A stretch of DNA of 64,000 bases from the NCBI GenBank assembly GCA_037576215.1, contig JBANDB010000012.1, positions 620,001-684,000 of the forward strand, written 5' to 3'. The stretch comes from Armillaria gallica (taxonomy: Eukaryota > Basidiomycota > Agaricomycetes > Agaricales > Physalacriaceae). The position numbers and the translations under genes were made by a program. This document shows, piece by piece, positions 10,775 through 22,382 of this stretch (position 1 is the first letter of the stretch; the number at the start of each line of letters is the position of its first letter). The notes under the pieces are model-generated. The model ran no database searches. It was given only the letters and a program-made list of their open reading frames with translations, and was not told the origin of the DNA.

Positions 10775-11979
10775 TCAAGTTACCAAAGTGGTGACCCAGT
10801 CCTCCCAATCTTTCGGGTGTGGCACGTCATCCCCTTTGATGGCGATGCATTCTCCCCAATGAGTGTAGATCTCTTCCTCCCAAGAGCAAGGGATCCATTT
10901 TTTCTTCTGCACGATGTATCGCTCGAAAGCGCCAATTTTTTCCACTCCTTTCTCTCTCAAATGGGCACGATATGATTGGAGTTGCAGTCCGCTGCCAACT
11001 TCAACCGGAAGAAAGGTGTGAATCGGGTCGACTGCACCCTACATCCAAGAATGAAATTAGATAGAGCTCGGGTACTGGAAATGAATGGAACCAACCTTGA
11101 TCCACCAGATTACATGCACCTTCCATGCAGATTTTTGAACTTGAGACGAGGTGTTCAGGGCTGAACTGACTGGAGGATCATCCAGCACGATGACCTCGTC
11201 ATCCTCACCGGATGAACCTAGCATCAATCCGTCCTCTCCATCACTGAATTCTCCGACATCGAAATCCAAAGGGGGCAGAGGAGGGAACGGACGGACGTGA
11301 CGGCGAGGGGCAATAGATGATGACAATGGTGGGGATGAAGACGGCAGCTTCAGTGAAGTATTCGGGCATTGATTCCTGCTAGACGTTGACAGGCCTAATG
11401 GAGAGGACATTGCAGGACTGGGAAAGCGAGATCGACCAGAAGAGAATCAAGTGGACATCACCTTCGATGATGGGTGACTCTTGGATGCTGACGATTCAGC
11501 CAGGCTGGTGGTCTTCACACGATGGAGAACCTTTGTATATTCACGAGCATATAATTTATCTTGTAAATCCGGATGAGCCTTGAGTACGTCTAAGGAAATT
11601 CGTGGTGAGAGAAAGCCTTGCCACTGACCCTTGCTATGAACACACTAGAAACGTATTAGCAACACGACGTGATCAAGGGGAAAAATCTTACGCATTGCTG
11701 CCAACAAGCAAAATTACTCGCATGGCGATCATCCAAGGATGAGACTTTGGCGGATTTTGCGGTGTATATGCTCACAAATCCAAGGCAAGAGCCCCCTGCG
11801 CTACATGGGCGACTCTGAGCAGGAGGTTTGGGTGGAGCAAATTCCAGCACGATGGCTTGGATGGCCGCTTCATTGGCATCGCGTTGGTCCTTCTTCCAAT
11901 AGTCAGACTTGTGGAGTCCGACACCGTCGATGGTCGTGTGCGGGGTCTTGGGGGTACTAGCAGTGAGGACTTTAGGCAT
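10775..11979 (-). pseudogene. Transposon-associated unknown protein, one in-frame TGA
   Basis: Exons are 11979-11692, 11644-11096 and 11038-10775 with introns of 47 and 57 bp; all junctions keep frame. The N-terminal part reads MPKVLTASTPKTPHTTID, then GVGLHKSDYWKKDQRDANEA. The middle holds DLQDKLYAREYTKVLHRVK. A TGA at 11447-11449 interrupts KVMST and FSSGRSRF. A Ser/Pro/Asp-rich linker follows, then a compact C-terminal domain (WKVHVIWWIKGAVDPIHTFL ... HWGECIAIKGDD). I do not recognise the fold. It is on the same strand as the gene at 8851-10611 and about 160 bp upstream of it, so both probably belong to the same element. Without the TGA the protein would be about 366 aa. Confidence 0.55.
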
Positions 11980-12222
11980 GTAAGGGGTTACAGAGAAAAA
12001 ACAAATGCACCAGGGTGATGGCAACCAGTATTTTATTCTTCCAAACAATGCAAAGACTTCCCGGCCATGCGAGCAATGTAAAGCCCAATTTGTCAAGCCT
12101 CCCATATGGCCACTGTTCGTTCTAGAGTTACTTCATTTGAATAATAGGAAGGCAAAGTCAAATACCTCAAGTTGAACAACCCTACCCGCCCTGCACCTGT
12201 CGTACACTTGCAGAGAGAAGGT

Positions 12223-12271
12223 ATCAACGAAGCGTCAAACACCATTGCGCCGACCTTTGCAGGTCAAGCGT
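12223..12271 (+). repeat. ~50-bp hairpin repeat, copy 1
   Basis: ATCAACGAAGCGTCAAACAC, then CATTGCGCCGACCTTTGCAG and GTCAAGCG. It contains the inverted pair GACCT...AGGTC. Copies are at 12349, 12933 and (reverse) 18215. Confidence 0.7.
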
Positions 12272-12348
12272 GCAAGGATTGAGATCGATTGATAACAAAG
12301 AACAGCCCGACCCACCTGGTGCCAATTGTATACTCGCAACTAGAAGGC

Positions 12349-12398
12349 ATCAACGAAGCGTCAGACACCATTGCGCCAACCTCTGCAGGTCAAGCGTG
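12349..12398 (+). repeat. ~50-bp hairpin repeat, copy 2
   Basis: ATCAACGAAGCGTCAGACAC and CCTCTGCAGGTCAAGCGTG; two to three substitutions from copy 1. Confidence 0.7.
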
Positions 12399-12524
12399 AG
12401 AGGGCCTGAACTGGGATGATGATCTTGACATGCATGAGGGTGGCAGTACATTGAAGGAGCGAGCTTTTGGCAGAAGTCTGGGCGGGTCTGTTTGAAAAAA
12501 TGGGCAAAACAAAACTCTTGAGAA

Positions 12525-12840
12525 TTAATGTTGAAAAAAAGAGGGAGATGTCGAGCTCACCATGGTTATCGAGCTCGTCGATGAAATTCCGAATCGAGTC
12601 AAAGACTCCATGTCATTACCCATCCTTGAGTCGCCCTTAAACGGCGGCTTTTCAATCAACCCTTTGATTCGCTCGTCACTGCTGAAGCCATCGAGTCGGT
12701 TGAGCAACTCAAGCATCTTGCTCTGTACCTCGCGGGCACCACTCTTCTCCGAGTCGAATCGTTTCGTACCAATGGCATCCATTGATGGCTTTCTCGATGG
12801 TGGGGATACCGGCTGCGACACAAAATCCTTCCTAGTGTGA
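12525..12840 (-). pseudogene. Chimeric captured fragments: fatty acid synthase beta (enoyl reductase) joined to proteasome Rpt ATPase
   Basis: Read on the minus strand, about 12831-12784 gives [15 protein letters not shown], which I recognise from the enoyl-reductase domain of fungal fatty acid synthase beta. Directly after it, in another frame, 12783-12654 gives [19 protein letters not shown] and [19 protein letters not shown], the Walker B / second region of homology of a 26S proteasome AAA subunit (Rpt5-like). The rest of the ORF toward 12525 is unassigned. The two host genes are unrelated, so this is a transduplicated, non-functional chimera inside a mobile element. Confidence 0.65.
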
Positions 12841-12932
12841 CTCCACCAACTGGATCCATGCTTGGTGGGCACAATTTTCTGCAGGGCAGTGCCAGCGTAT
12901 TTCGGGCAATGGTGAGCAGGCGAAGACACAGC

Positions 12933-12982
12933 ATCGACGAAGCGTCAAATACCATTGCGCCGACCTCTGCAGGTCAAGTGCG
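12933..12982 (+). repeat. ~50-bp hairpin repeat, copy 3
   Basis: ATCGACGAAGCGTCAAATAC, then CATTGCGCCGACCTCTGCAG and GTCAAG. It lies just upstream of the chimeric fragment, while copies 1 and 2 lie downstream. Confidence 0.7.
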
Positions 12983-13424
12983 CGTGAGCCCGTAGTCGAC
13001 GAGAAAAACCCTTCATGCTAGAGGTCATCGCTCACAGGAGGCAGTTCTGTATAGAACGGCCGAACTATCGAAGCAGTGAGTTCCAAGAACATGAGTGAAT
13101 GGGACGACTTACCCATGCCCAGCATGTTGTCGCATCCTCGCTCCACTCCCGTGTCATCCTCGTCATCTGCCTTCCCTTCACAAGGGTCTTGCTCGCCAGG
13201 CGACGATACGTCGTCTCGAAGCAGAACTCATTGTTGGCTTGTGAGTACGGATGTTCCTGACAGGATGATCGGCGCAATTGACACGGTCTTGAGGGAAAGA
13301 TGAGTGCCCGAACACAAGGAAGGAAGGAATACCTACTCCACATCTCCTCTGGTGCCTCCGTTGCCTCCCTGTCCACGCTTCACACTGCTCCTTCCAGAGT
13401 CACCCATTAGACAAATTAGACAGT

Positions 13425-13640
13425 GGTAGGCCTGCATGCCGGACGACGATATGTTGCGGTGCGCCAACCGGCATTGCTCAGGTCATCGATGATCTCGATG
13501 GCTTTCCCGGTGGTGGGAATATGGCTGCGATACAAAATCCTTTCTAGTTCGAATCTCGGCAACTTTTGCAGTCGCAGTGTTGTAGTGGGCTCCACCAGCC
13601 AATTCGATGTGGTAGCCGGCATCTGCCAACGAGGGAAGAC
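13425..13640 (-). pseudogene. Captured fatty acid synthase beta enoyl-reductase fragment
   Basis: Minus-strand reading gives LADAGYHIELAGGAHYNTA, then TAKVAEI, then after a frame shift GFCIAAI and PTTGKAIEIIDDLSNAG. These match in order the NADPH-dependent enoyl-reductase region of fungal FAS beta (ELAGGx[16 protein letters not shown], EKAxEIIDxL) but about 40 residues between KVAEI and GFC are missing. A 50-bp stretch (13500-13555) also matches 12783-12835, so the fragment was captured and then partly duplicated. Confidence 0.65.
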
Positions 13641-14515
13641 ATAGCACTATCAAGAGCTTCGTCAGTAACATTAGAGGGGTAGGATGGAAACGGCCTACCT
13701 TGATGTGATGGAGTAGAACAGATCACTATCACTTACCTCAGTAAGAGCCTGGCTATTCAGTATCCGGCTAATTACTCTCTCACCGTCGACTTGGCCAAAT
13801 TTGCTTGAGAATTCACCATGTCCTCCTCCACTCATTGTCGCAAGATCTTGCAGCCACATTCAATACCCTAGGCTCAGACGCTGTCTTATTCTCGTTCGAA
13901 GGTACTGAAGAACTGGTACGTCATTTGTCCGTATATGCGCACATCCTTGCTGACTTTGGCCAGAATGTATAGGGAAAGAGTTTGGTAACATACCTCACAG
14001 ATGATATTCGACTCGTACGACTCGGTGTTGTTATCGTCACGATGATTTGGCCAAACCCAAAGTGGGACCACGAGCTATAGGAGCATCCTTACCCCCCTTG
14101 TGTCTCCGAAGAAGCAAGGTGGAAGGATGGGAAACGGGAATGGCGGGCAAAGCCAGGCAATTTGGTAATTCACCCGCCTTCATGTATCACAATCTTTCCT
14201 CGCCGCTTTGATGCCGTGTTCTACCACGGTCCGCGGCACCAACGGTAATTGCCGTCCTGACTCAACGTTAACTCCCATCTTCAATTTGCACACTGCCCTA
14301 ATCCTGGCTTTGACCTGCACAGGTTGGCCTTTCTGCTTGACGTTTCGTCGGCAGTTTACATCTACTTCTATCTTTCACCTGCCCAAACTTTGTCTCAGTT
14401 GCGCAGTCTCTGTTACCTCCAGCATGCTACTTGAACTATGTTTGTTGGTTCATTTCTACTGCTTACCTTCATGCTTACATCATCTATTCCCCCAGCCACT
14501 AAAATACAGCTCTAG
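13641..14515. other. No supportable gene; scattered exon-like stretches
   Basis: Minus-strand stretches at about 13745-14070 look exon-like (for example GEFSSKFGQVDGERVISRIL, ended by a GTAAGT donor), and may be more captured host exons, but I cannot assign them. Plus-strand 14208-14515 lacks coding character. Confidence 0.3.
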
Positions 14516-17500
14516 ATGGACATCAAGACATCCGATGTTACACCTCAAAAACTTCGAATGAAGTACAAGTACCTTCTGCACAAAGCATCCCCCTCCAAAT
14601 GTACGTTTGTATGCCTGCATGACTTTAAAACCCACAGACTTACCATGCTATAGCACGCTCTTTTACAGATGGTAGATTCGGTACCATAATCCCCGACAGC
14701 GATCATTTCATCGTGACACCGAATGCTCCTCAGTTGTGGTATCCGCCCGTGGGTCTCCAGCGACAAGTTTACATGCGAATAGACTACCGGTATGGGATGG
14801 ACGATCCTCTCCTTTGGCCGCAACCCTACTGTCCGACACATCCGCATCTTGCATGCCTTTGCAGAGGCTCTTCGAAAGATGTGCTCTTCGCACAACTCTC
14901 ACGTTCATCTTTCATGGAGGATGACTCGACGTGCATCGTCCAAAATGTAGGCAGAATGGCTGGGTCAGATTTCATGAGGCTGTGGGAGGAGTGCTGCGCT
15001 ATCATCGACGCGGCCAATGTTACCGTAATCCAGCAGCCCAATGACGTCCAGAAAAGCATCAAATTGCACGTCGACTTGCTGCAGTTATTCCTATGACGCC
15101 TAGAAAAGCTATCCATGGTTTTTGACCGTGTTTGTTTGTCTGTTGCGGAGACGCAGAGAGTCGCCCATTTACTTCAGGCTCTTACAGACTACATCACTGT
15201 ATACAAACCAATGCTTGATGGAGCCATTACACAACATGAGGAGTCCTCCAATGTGTACTCTCATCTAATGGGTGCCTTTGCTAGTGACGCCACCACACTT
15301 CAGTGTTTCTTTCGAGCGGGTATTCCGGTGTGGTTTTTCAAGCCCCTTCACGAAGCTCCCAGCTATCGTGTTGATGCCCTAGCTGATATGGAACACCCCC
15401 AAATACATCTCCCTCTCGAACCATCGCGACTTAAATTCCCGCCCATTTTCACCGGTGCAGCGAATCAGACAGAAAAGTATCAGGCGATGGAACGGTTCAC
15501 TCAAGATCATATCCGTTGGGCAGATCCCTTTAGTCTGCCCAGACCGGATGTATTTGCTTCTTTCTATCCCCCACCCCCTCTCACTACTCGTAAGGATGTT
15601 AGATTTACACCCGGTACATTTAGACTACTCGGATTGTTCTTGTTCTGACGCTTCTTTAGTGCCTGGTCAATTCCGCTGATGAACCTAAAGACTCCTGCGG
15701 GCAGAAAACACAAGACCTGTAACGGCAAGTGTAGTCAAACACAGAATCTGAAGGCAGGTTCTAGCGAGTCTAGTCTTGCACCTCCGTGCGATGACTGTAA
15801 CTTCCTGGTGGTGTAGCGATGTGTTGCTACGCTTTGTTATGATTCTCTGAAGGCTGTTCAGAGGCTCAAGGTATGTACGCGAACTTTCCTGGAAGGGAAA
15901 AGGTGCATAAACGTGGGTGTATGCTGAGCGGGGGCGACCTAGATGCGGCGCAAACTATTTGGTGTCAGAATCCTGGCTACGGTTCCGGTAGAAGATATTT
16001 TCCTATGCTCGCGTGCTTTCTTTAGAGAAACGCAGAGATGGAGCTGGCTTATCTAGAGAAACTCGAATTAGTATCGTTCCTAACTTATAGGAACAGTATG
16101 CTGTTGGTGTTAGAGACTAAAGTTCGGAACCCTAGCTACGGATTACCCTTTGAAGTCTTCAGGTATGCGAATTTATGACAGGAGGATGACAAACAAGGTA
16201 GTCTTTATATGATACCCTTGCTTGTGTTTTGGACAAGAGGATGTGAATCAAGTTATTTAACACTTGGTAGCTAGTGAGTTTGGAGAAACTTCGCAAAGTG
16301 TTATATCTCTTAAGAACGTAGAGATATTAACTTTAATTCGCGTGTATTGGGTGGTATGTGTGGTGTGTGTATCCTCTATGGAGAACTGTCCTTCTCTATC
16401 TACAGTCCATCGGTTTTTATACTACAGAGTTGTACTTGCTAAGTAAGCGAACTTTTACCTTGGCTTAATAACCGCAGTACATGATTTGTGAGCGTAGCGA
16501 ACTATTTGTAATCATAGTGCAATATACCATGTGCTACTCTACTGTGCATGCTTATTAAAAAGTTCGCGTAGCCTAATAAAGCTACAGAAGGTTTACTAAT
16601 TTACTTACTACTTACTCAGCCGCAGTTAATGGCTCACTAATCTCTACTATATTTCTAAGCTGTAAAAGCATATCCATATGGCCTCTTGAGAATCCATAGC
16701 TATGCATAGCCTTTGCGTAGTTAAACCGCGTGACCATATGGCTCTGTCCACGTGCAAAGGCCTGGAATAATGACGCGTGTCTAATTTACTGCAGAAGGAT
16801 TGGCAATCAATGTGCCTGGAGGCACAATGACTCATAGATATCGGAGTGAAAGTTCGCGTGGAGTGGGAGATTTAATATGATTTGACCTGTGCTGGACTTG
16901 CAACGTTTGGTTTAGTGAAAGGCTGCATAAGGGAGATAGGCGATAAATTGTAAGTGGTGTCTGCGATTTCAGAGCGCACAGAGCCTGAAGGCTCATCACC
17001 GCCGAGGACGTGCGCAGCCCATATGGCAAGATGTTCACAGGTTCCTCGACATACAACATCCGATCCTTCCTGCAATGCATCTGGCCTGGCATGACGGACT
17101 TCTGAAAGTTGATTGCGATAAAACGCGTTGCTATTCTTCAGTTGGGCCAGAGAACAGTGGTCTGAATGGGTACCTTTTTCCTTGCCTGGACCTTTTCGCC
17201 TCCATTGAAAATTCTGAAAAGAGGGACGCCTGCATTCAGGCCTGGCTACGACTGAGGGTACCGTTGATCGCTCGATTAACATCTCCTTCATATCTTCCTC
17301 CTACGTTGCTTCATCAAGAGTGGCGGGCATTGCTCACCTTGGGATATGTTCATGAGACAGAGAAGGACAGTACAAAGACTGCGAAGCGTCATGAGAAAGT
17401 GCAGCACTTGATGGAGGGGTGTTGCGGAGAATTTACCTTGCGGGATTTTATTCATGAGGGGGTGCCGAATTGGGGAGGAGAGCCTTATTCCTCACTTGCT

Positions 17501-18013
17501 GTTGAGCAGACACAAGAGATATTGTGGGAGCTTTCCGAGCTAGGATTTTGTTTCGAGCTTCGAGCTTTGGACAAACGAGCTAGTTCCATTCCTCATGAGG
17601 ATATCGTTCACCAGCGTAATCTGGGTGGCTGCTTTCCCGAAGGTGGACATCACCCTGGAACCATTGATATCGGTTGTGCCAATCACAGCCTGGCTCATCC
17701 CTCCTGGATCAGCAGAGTGCCATACCTGTTCTCTTTGAAGAAGATCATGAAAAGTTGGACGGGAGAGGTACCAGCTTTTGTGAGCACCACCAGATCGACA
17801 GGGTATTCAGAGGAGGACTTCCTGTTACTCGAAAGTCAGATAGCGGCTCACTATGTGGACACATTCTTTCGATACTTTGGATGTAGTCCTGTGGTATTTC
17901 GTTGCCTTGCTCACACTCCCGACACTGACTATCTACCTGAAGTACGTCAGACCATTGACAGTCGGCGGCCAGGGATCTACCTTGATGTCTCAGAGTGGGA
18001 GTACACTATGTAA
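14516..18013 (+). pseudogene. Agaricomycete repeat-family protein, split by an insertion and one in-frame TGA
   Basis: The start ATG at 14516 begins MDIKTSDVTPQKLRMKYKYL. Intron 14601-14668 joins it to GRFGTIIPDSDHFIVTPNAP. The frame runs to a TGA at 15094-15096 and continues at once as RLEKLSMVFDRVCLSVAE, up to the family hallmark GIPVWFFKP near 15340. After an intron at 15590-15659 the frame is disturbed, yet GRKHKTCNGKCSQTQN and SLKAVQRLK (ending 15870) are still readable. The 3' half resumes at about 17106 and reads through AWLRLRVPLI, EILWELSELGFCFELRALD and CFPEGG to a stop at 18011-18013. This protein type is common in mushroom genomes near transposons; its function is unknown to me. 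Confidence 0.65.
15873..16864. mobile_element. Insertion with ACGCGAACTTTC terminal repeats
   Basis: ACGCGAACTTTC at 15874 faces its complement GAAAGTTCGCGT at about 16849. Internal copies of the word lie near 16446, 16494 and 16556. The left end directly follows CTCAAG|GTATGT, a good splice donor of the host gene, so the insertion may sit in an intron of the split gene at 14516-18013. There is no transposase-like ORF. A target duplication is not clear. The flank 16905-17010 matches the dispersed repeat at 4785-4900. Confidence 0.5.
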
Positions 18014-18725
18014 TACAATTCCTTACCTGTTTTTGGATGTCTTGTATGTTGTTTGCTAAATTTAAAACTTTTTCGTCTATGACATGTGCTCAAGCAAGCA
18101 CTGCCAAATACAGTGGTTATGCTTGCGTAAACCTTTCTTGCCTCTGTTCTCTGCTCGCATTGCATCTAACATTGCTTGCCCTCGTAAATGACTTGATCTG
18201 AATGGATCAGTCAATGACCATTTGACGCTTCGTTGATGGTCCTCCACTTTTTGGATTCCTACAGCACCGAAGCACCGAATCCTCATGTACTACTCAACAC
18301 CCATCTTCGGATGTGTTGTCGCTGGCTAGCACTCTCCGTCCATTGGTGGCATGGCATGGTGGTATTGTTCAGCCATGGGCTTCTTTCTCCTTTATTGCCG
18401 CCACTCCATTGATCTTTAGATGTTCTTTCGTTCGGCTGAACTTTTGTTATTCATCGTGTAATTCACCGGGATTCGATGTTATATGCCTTTGACACGCTAT
18501 ACTTTTGTTACTATGTTATTACCGTAACACAAAATTTGTATTTCCCCCCCCCCCCCCCCGTTGACATGTCCCTTTTTATCGTTAAAACAATATTTAGATA
18601 TGCTGAATGCCACCCGGGAATGAACGCCCAAAGCAAAGCACCACTCTTGTCCTTGTAACTTCATTCACCCTCAGTACTAGCCAACTTCACGCTGATCTGC
18701 CTACTCTCTGTATTAGACATTCGCT
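18014..18725. other. Intergenic region with hairpin repeat copy 4 and a C16 run
   Basis: At 18215-18241 the reverse complement of ATCAACGAAGCGTCAAA occurs, flanked by GACCA/TGGTC; it is the fourth copy of the repeat seen at 12.2-13.0 kb. A run of 16 C lies at 18544-18559. No gene is seen. The region separates two plus-strand genes and may hold the KDZ promoter. Confidence 0.6.
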
Positions 18726-21700
18726 ATGAAAAAGCTTCTATCCTTAGAGCAATTGACCAGGCGCAAGCCTGTGTCAGTCGTTCGCTTTTCTAACACCGAG
18801 TTCTCCATGGATCCATCGAGTATGCCCCCGGGACTAGCAACTGTCAACGGTGATGATGAGGGAGTTGTTCCCTTAGTGGATAGTGTGGCGGAGGCTCCTT
18901 GCAAGGATCATCAGCCCCAAGTGCATGTTTTTTTTGCTGATGCGAACACTATTAATTCATGTAATTGAAGGGGGCTAGCGAGAAGATGAAGCCATTCCTT
19001 TCATTATTTTCTCATATCCAGTCCACATACCTGGCTGCCAACTATGATTCACGTGCCACTGCACCCTGCACCTGCACCTGCACCGCCCAAGCTCTTGCCG
19101 AATATCGATGCCTCAGCTGCTATTTGTGTCCTCCGTGCTGCGCTCAATGTATGATCGAGTCCCACTGTCACCTTCCCTTTCATCGTGTGGAGAAGTGGAA
19201 CGGTCACTACTTCGAGAAAACCTCTTTGTGTAACCTTGGTTATGTGTTTTGTCTGGGACATGATGGTCGTCCATGCCCAAACCAACTCTCAACAGCGTTT
19301 CGTAGGGTGATCGTCGTTGACATCAATGGGTATCATGAAGTCAATATAATGTTCTGCTTCTGCCGTGACCAGGAAACGAATGAAGCAAAACAGTTATTCC
19401 ACCACCTATTATTTCCTGCGACCTTGGTACATCCTGAGACTGTTTTTACCACTGAGGTTCTCGATCAGTTTGACATACACAACTGCACTTCTACCAAATC
19501 TGCGGAGTCTTTTTGCAGCGCTCTCCAGAAACTCACAAATGCTGGTCAGCCCAATGAGGTTTCGGTATTGTGTATTTATTACTGGCTCTAGCGTCATGCT
19601 TACTTCTGTATTACTAGGATTCATATCGTACCTTCATGCAAGCCTCCCACATTCATCGTCACCTGCAAGCTGTTCGTCGAAGTGGCCAGGCCCATGGTAT
19701 TGACAATTATATTACGCATCGGCCGAAAGCATCTATAGCCATACATTGTCCTGCATGCCCTGAACCAGGCTGGAATCTTGATGTGGATGTGTTGAAGAAC
19801 GCCTTGGAGAATGAAAAGTAAGATTGGTTTGCTGTCATTGTCTTCTCATTCTTATTACAGAATAGGCATAAGTATACGCTGTTCCTTGACTGCGACGGGA
19901 CTTTTAATGTACCACGAATCAACAAACCTGATGATCCTCATGAAGAGGCATTGAACGTGGGTTGTGCTTATGTTGTAGAGGAGCACAAGTACTAGCGGTA
20001 CCTTTCCCGAGTTGAGAATGACCTGCCCGACGTAGGTTCCTTTGGAAATGATATCTGCAAGACACTGACATTCCAGCAGAAGTGTGACTGCGCTAAACTG
20101 CGTGCCCTGAAGTTTGAACATTTGATGAAATTTGTCAATCTGGTTGTGACAGGCATTGTTGGTGTACAGTGTGTATGCCATGTAATGTTCAAGCCTGATG
20201 CCATAGTGGATATGTATGCGGGGGAAAGGTACGTCGGCCAGTTCTTATTTTCTTACATGCGATTAAGGACTATTCTGATAGGCTGTATTATGCGGACCGT
20301 TGTGTCTTTGGTGTCCTGAAAAAACAGGAGATGCAGCGGTGGATATGCCTTAGCTATGATCTTGTTTGCCAGTACCTTCCAAATCTCCTTACACGTATTA
20401 CGGGCCAACGCTTTCCTGGTCTGGTGGAAGAAGTCCTCACAAGGTTCCGCGAACTAGAAGGGAATATTGGCCAGGTGCATATCCTCCCCCACATTGGGCG
20501 ATGTAAGGCTCTATATTCCTTCAATCATACTCCGGGCTGTGGGAGAAGTTGTGGAGATAATGTTGAGTCACCCTGGGCAAAAACAAAGTGTGCTGGTGGG
20601 AGCCTGAAGCAGATGAATCATGGTCTTCATCACGACATGCTGGACTTTCTTCTCAATGACTGGAATTGGGGTAAAGTCATCGGCCTAGGTGAGTCTTTTC
20701 AGGTGTTATCACACTCTTGATTAATGGGCATCATTGTAGCGCAGTATTTAAGAGTCAAATATCCCAAGGCTGTTCAAATGAAGGAGAATCTTCAACGTGC
20801 ATTTCAGGCACTCACAGCGACACATACACCAACAATCATCGAGCAATGGGAAGCAGAGTACTGTAAGCCCATGCCTATGTGAGAAACTAAACCTCTTATT
20901 GATCGATTTCAATGCAACTTCAACAACATTGGTAAGCACATTTACTTCCTCTTTTGATCCTTCTGACAGATGTGCATGAACTCGTTAGACTGCCCAACAA
21001 TGCAAAGCATGGTGACCGATCTCCTTGAGAAGGAGAAAACGGCTCTCTTGAGTGACGAACCCATCACCGGTATGAGCGAGGGAGTCACTGAGGCAATCAT
21101 GGAGGGTGTTCGCCTGGATCATGAACAGTGAGTCCTTCCTTCTTTTGTGTAAAACTCGTCTGATATTGGTATACAAGACAATGTCTCATACTTCTCGAGA
21201 AAAGGGAGCCAGATCCCAAGTACCGGACTGATGCTGAGGAGAACAGACTCCAAGCTACTCGATGTGCACTTTATGATGATACCATAGAGTGGCTGAAAAT
21301 CATTGTTCAATTCTTTCCTGGTCTAAAGGCTGCGACAGCGCCTGTAGACATCACACATCCAGAGAATGCAAAACTCCCACTTCCCAGTCGACTGACTCCT
21401 AACCAGCGTGTTCGATACAGAATTGATGGTCTAATATCGATTGAGTACTCCCTGAGAGTCGGCCAAGCCCATGATATCCTGGCAGAAATCTGTGAGCTCA
21501 TCATCGGCCAAAGCTACAACACGCGCATTGTACGTACGGAATTCCATGGACAAACAATGCATACATGAGCCCACGAGTTCATCACTCGTTTCCAGTTGGA
21601 CAAACTTGACTCTATGCGCTGATATAATCATGTCCGGAAATGCCTGATCACCCTTGGCATGTCTCCGACAGATTCAGATCTTCATGAACTGAAGGAGACA

Positions 21701-22382
21701 CATCTTGCAGCTAAAAACGCTGCTCAGAGTCGTGACTTGGGTGATTCCATGAAACCTGATTCCTGGCTGTGGGGTGCGCTGAAGCCTGAAGACCTATCAG
21801 AGTCTGCAGAGGAGGAATGGGTGACCGAGAGTGCGCTTGTATCTTTTGTTGTTACTATTATTTCTAACATTGAATTTAGTCAGGCGTGTGAAATGGATGC
21901 GGGATCATGCTGATCTAGACCGATGGTCCGAGGAAGTTGAGATGTTGGAGGAAGAGAGATGTCGCATTGAAGTTTCGCACCGTCGAACAGCTGATACATG
22001 GATACAGATTGCCCATGTCAGTGATGTTGAGTCTGGTGCCTCTGCATATGGATATAAAATGGCAGATGTCTACATCAGATTAGCAGATCAATGTGTCAAG
22101 GAGTGGGACAAGGCATTGAAGAAGGTTAAGGAGAACCGTGAAGAGGATAGTCATCGGTATCTGGCAGAAGACCAAGCAGCTCGAGATGAGGAAGAACAGA
22201 TATGACAAGAAGAGGAAGCCACAATGAAGGATGACCAAATAGTGATGGAAGACTGCCGAAAACGTAAACGGCTACCATCATCACCAACAACAGAGGAATC
22301 CCCAATACGAGGTCGGGGAGGTCATGGCCGTGGTCACTCAAATGGTGGACGTCGAGGCAACCACAAGCCAAAACGGCAGTGA
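18726..22382 (+). pseudogene. KDZ-superfamily transposase with CxC2 cysteine cluster, several in-frame stops
   Basis: Exons I can join in frame: 18726-18920, 18971-19564, 19618-19817, 19866-20228, 20282-20688, 20740-about 20940, then about 20992-21128, about 21180-21820 and about 21882-22382. Exon 2 carries the CxC2 zinc cluster (PCTCTCTAQA, YRCLSCYLCPPCCAQC, then SLCNLGYVFCLGHDG). Exon 4 has YTLFLDCDGTFNVPR. Exon 5 has SYDLVCQYLPN and LDFLLNDWNWGKV, typical of the KDZ core that cuts and joins DNA during transposition. The C-terminus is a coiled, charged region (EEVEMLEEERCRIEVS) and a GRGGHGRGHSNGGRRG tail. In-frame stops are TAG 19993-19995 and TGA 21566-21568, 21620-21622 and 22203-22205, with a possible one at 20880-20882. 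Inactive as it stands. Confidence 0.8.

Noticed and set aside
12562..12840. Plus-strand 92-codon ORF
   Set aside because: Antisense to the Rpt-like fragment, which has recognisable residues on the minus strand.
12223..12982. CRISPR-like array
   Set aside because: Repeats are irregularly spaced and this is a eukaryotic genome; no array structure.
16872..17291. 139-codon minus-strand ORF
   Set aside because: It overlaps the 3' half of the repeat-family gene, whose plus-strand frame matches a familiar protein.
18544..18559. C16 run as a regulatory element
   Set aside because: A lone homopolymer is more likely slippage or an assembly artefact.
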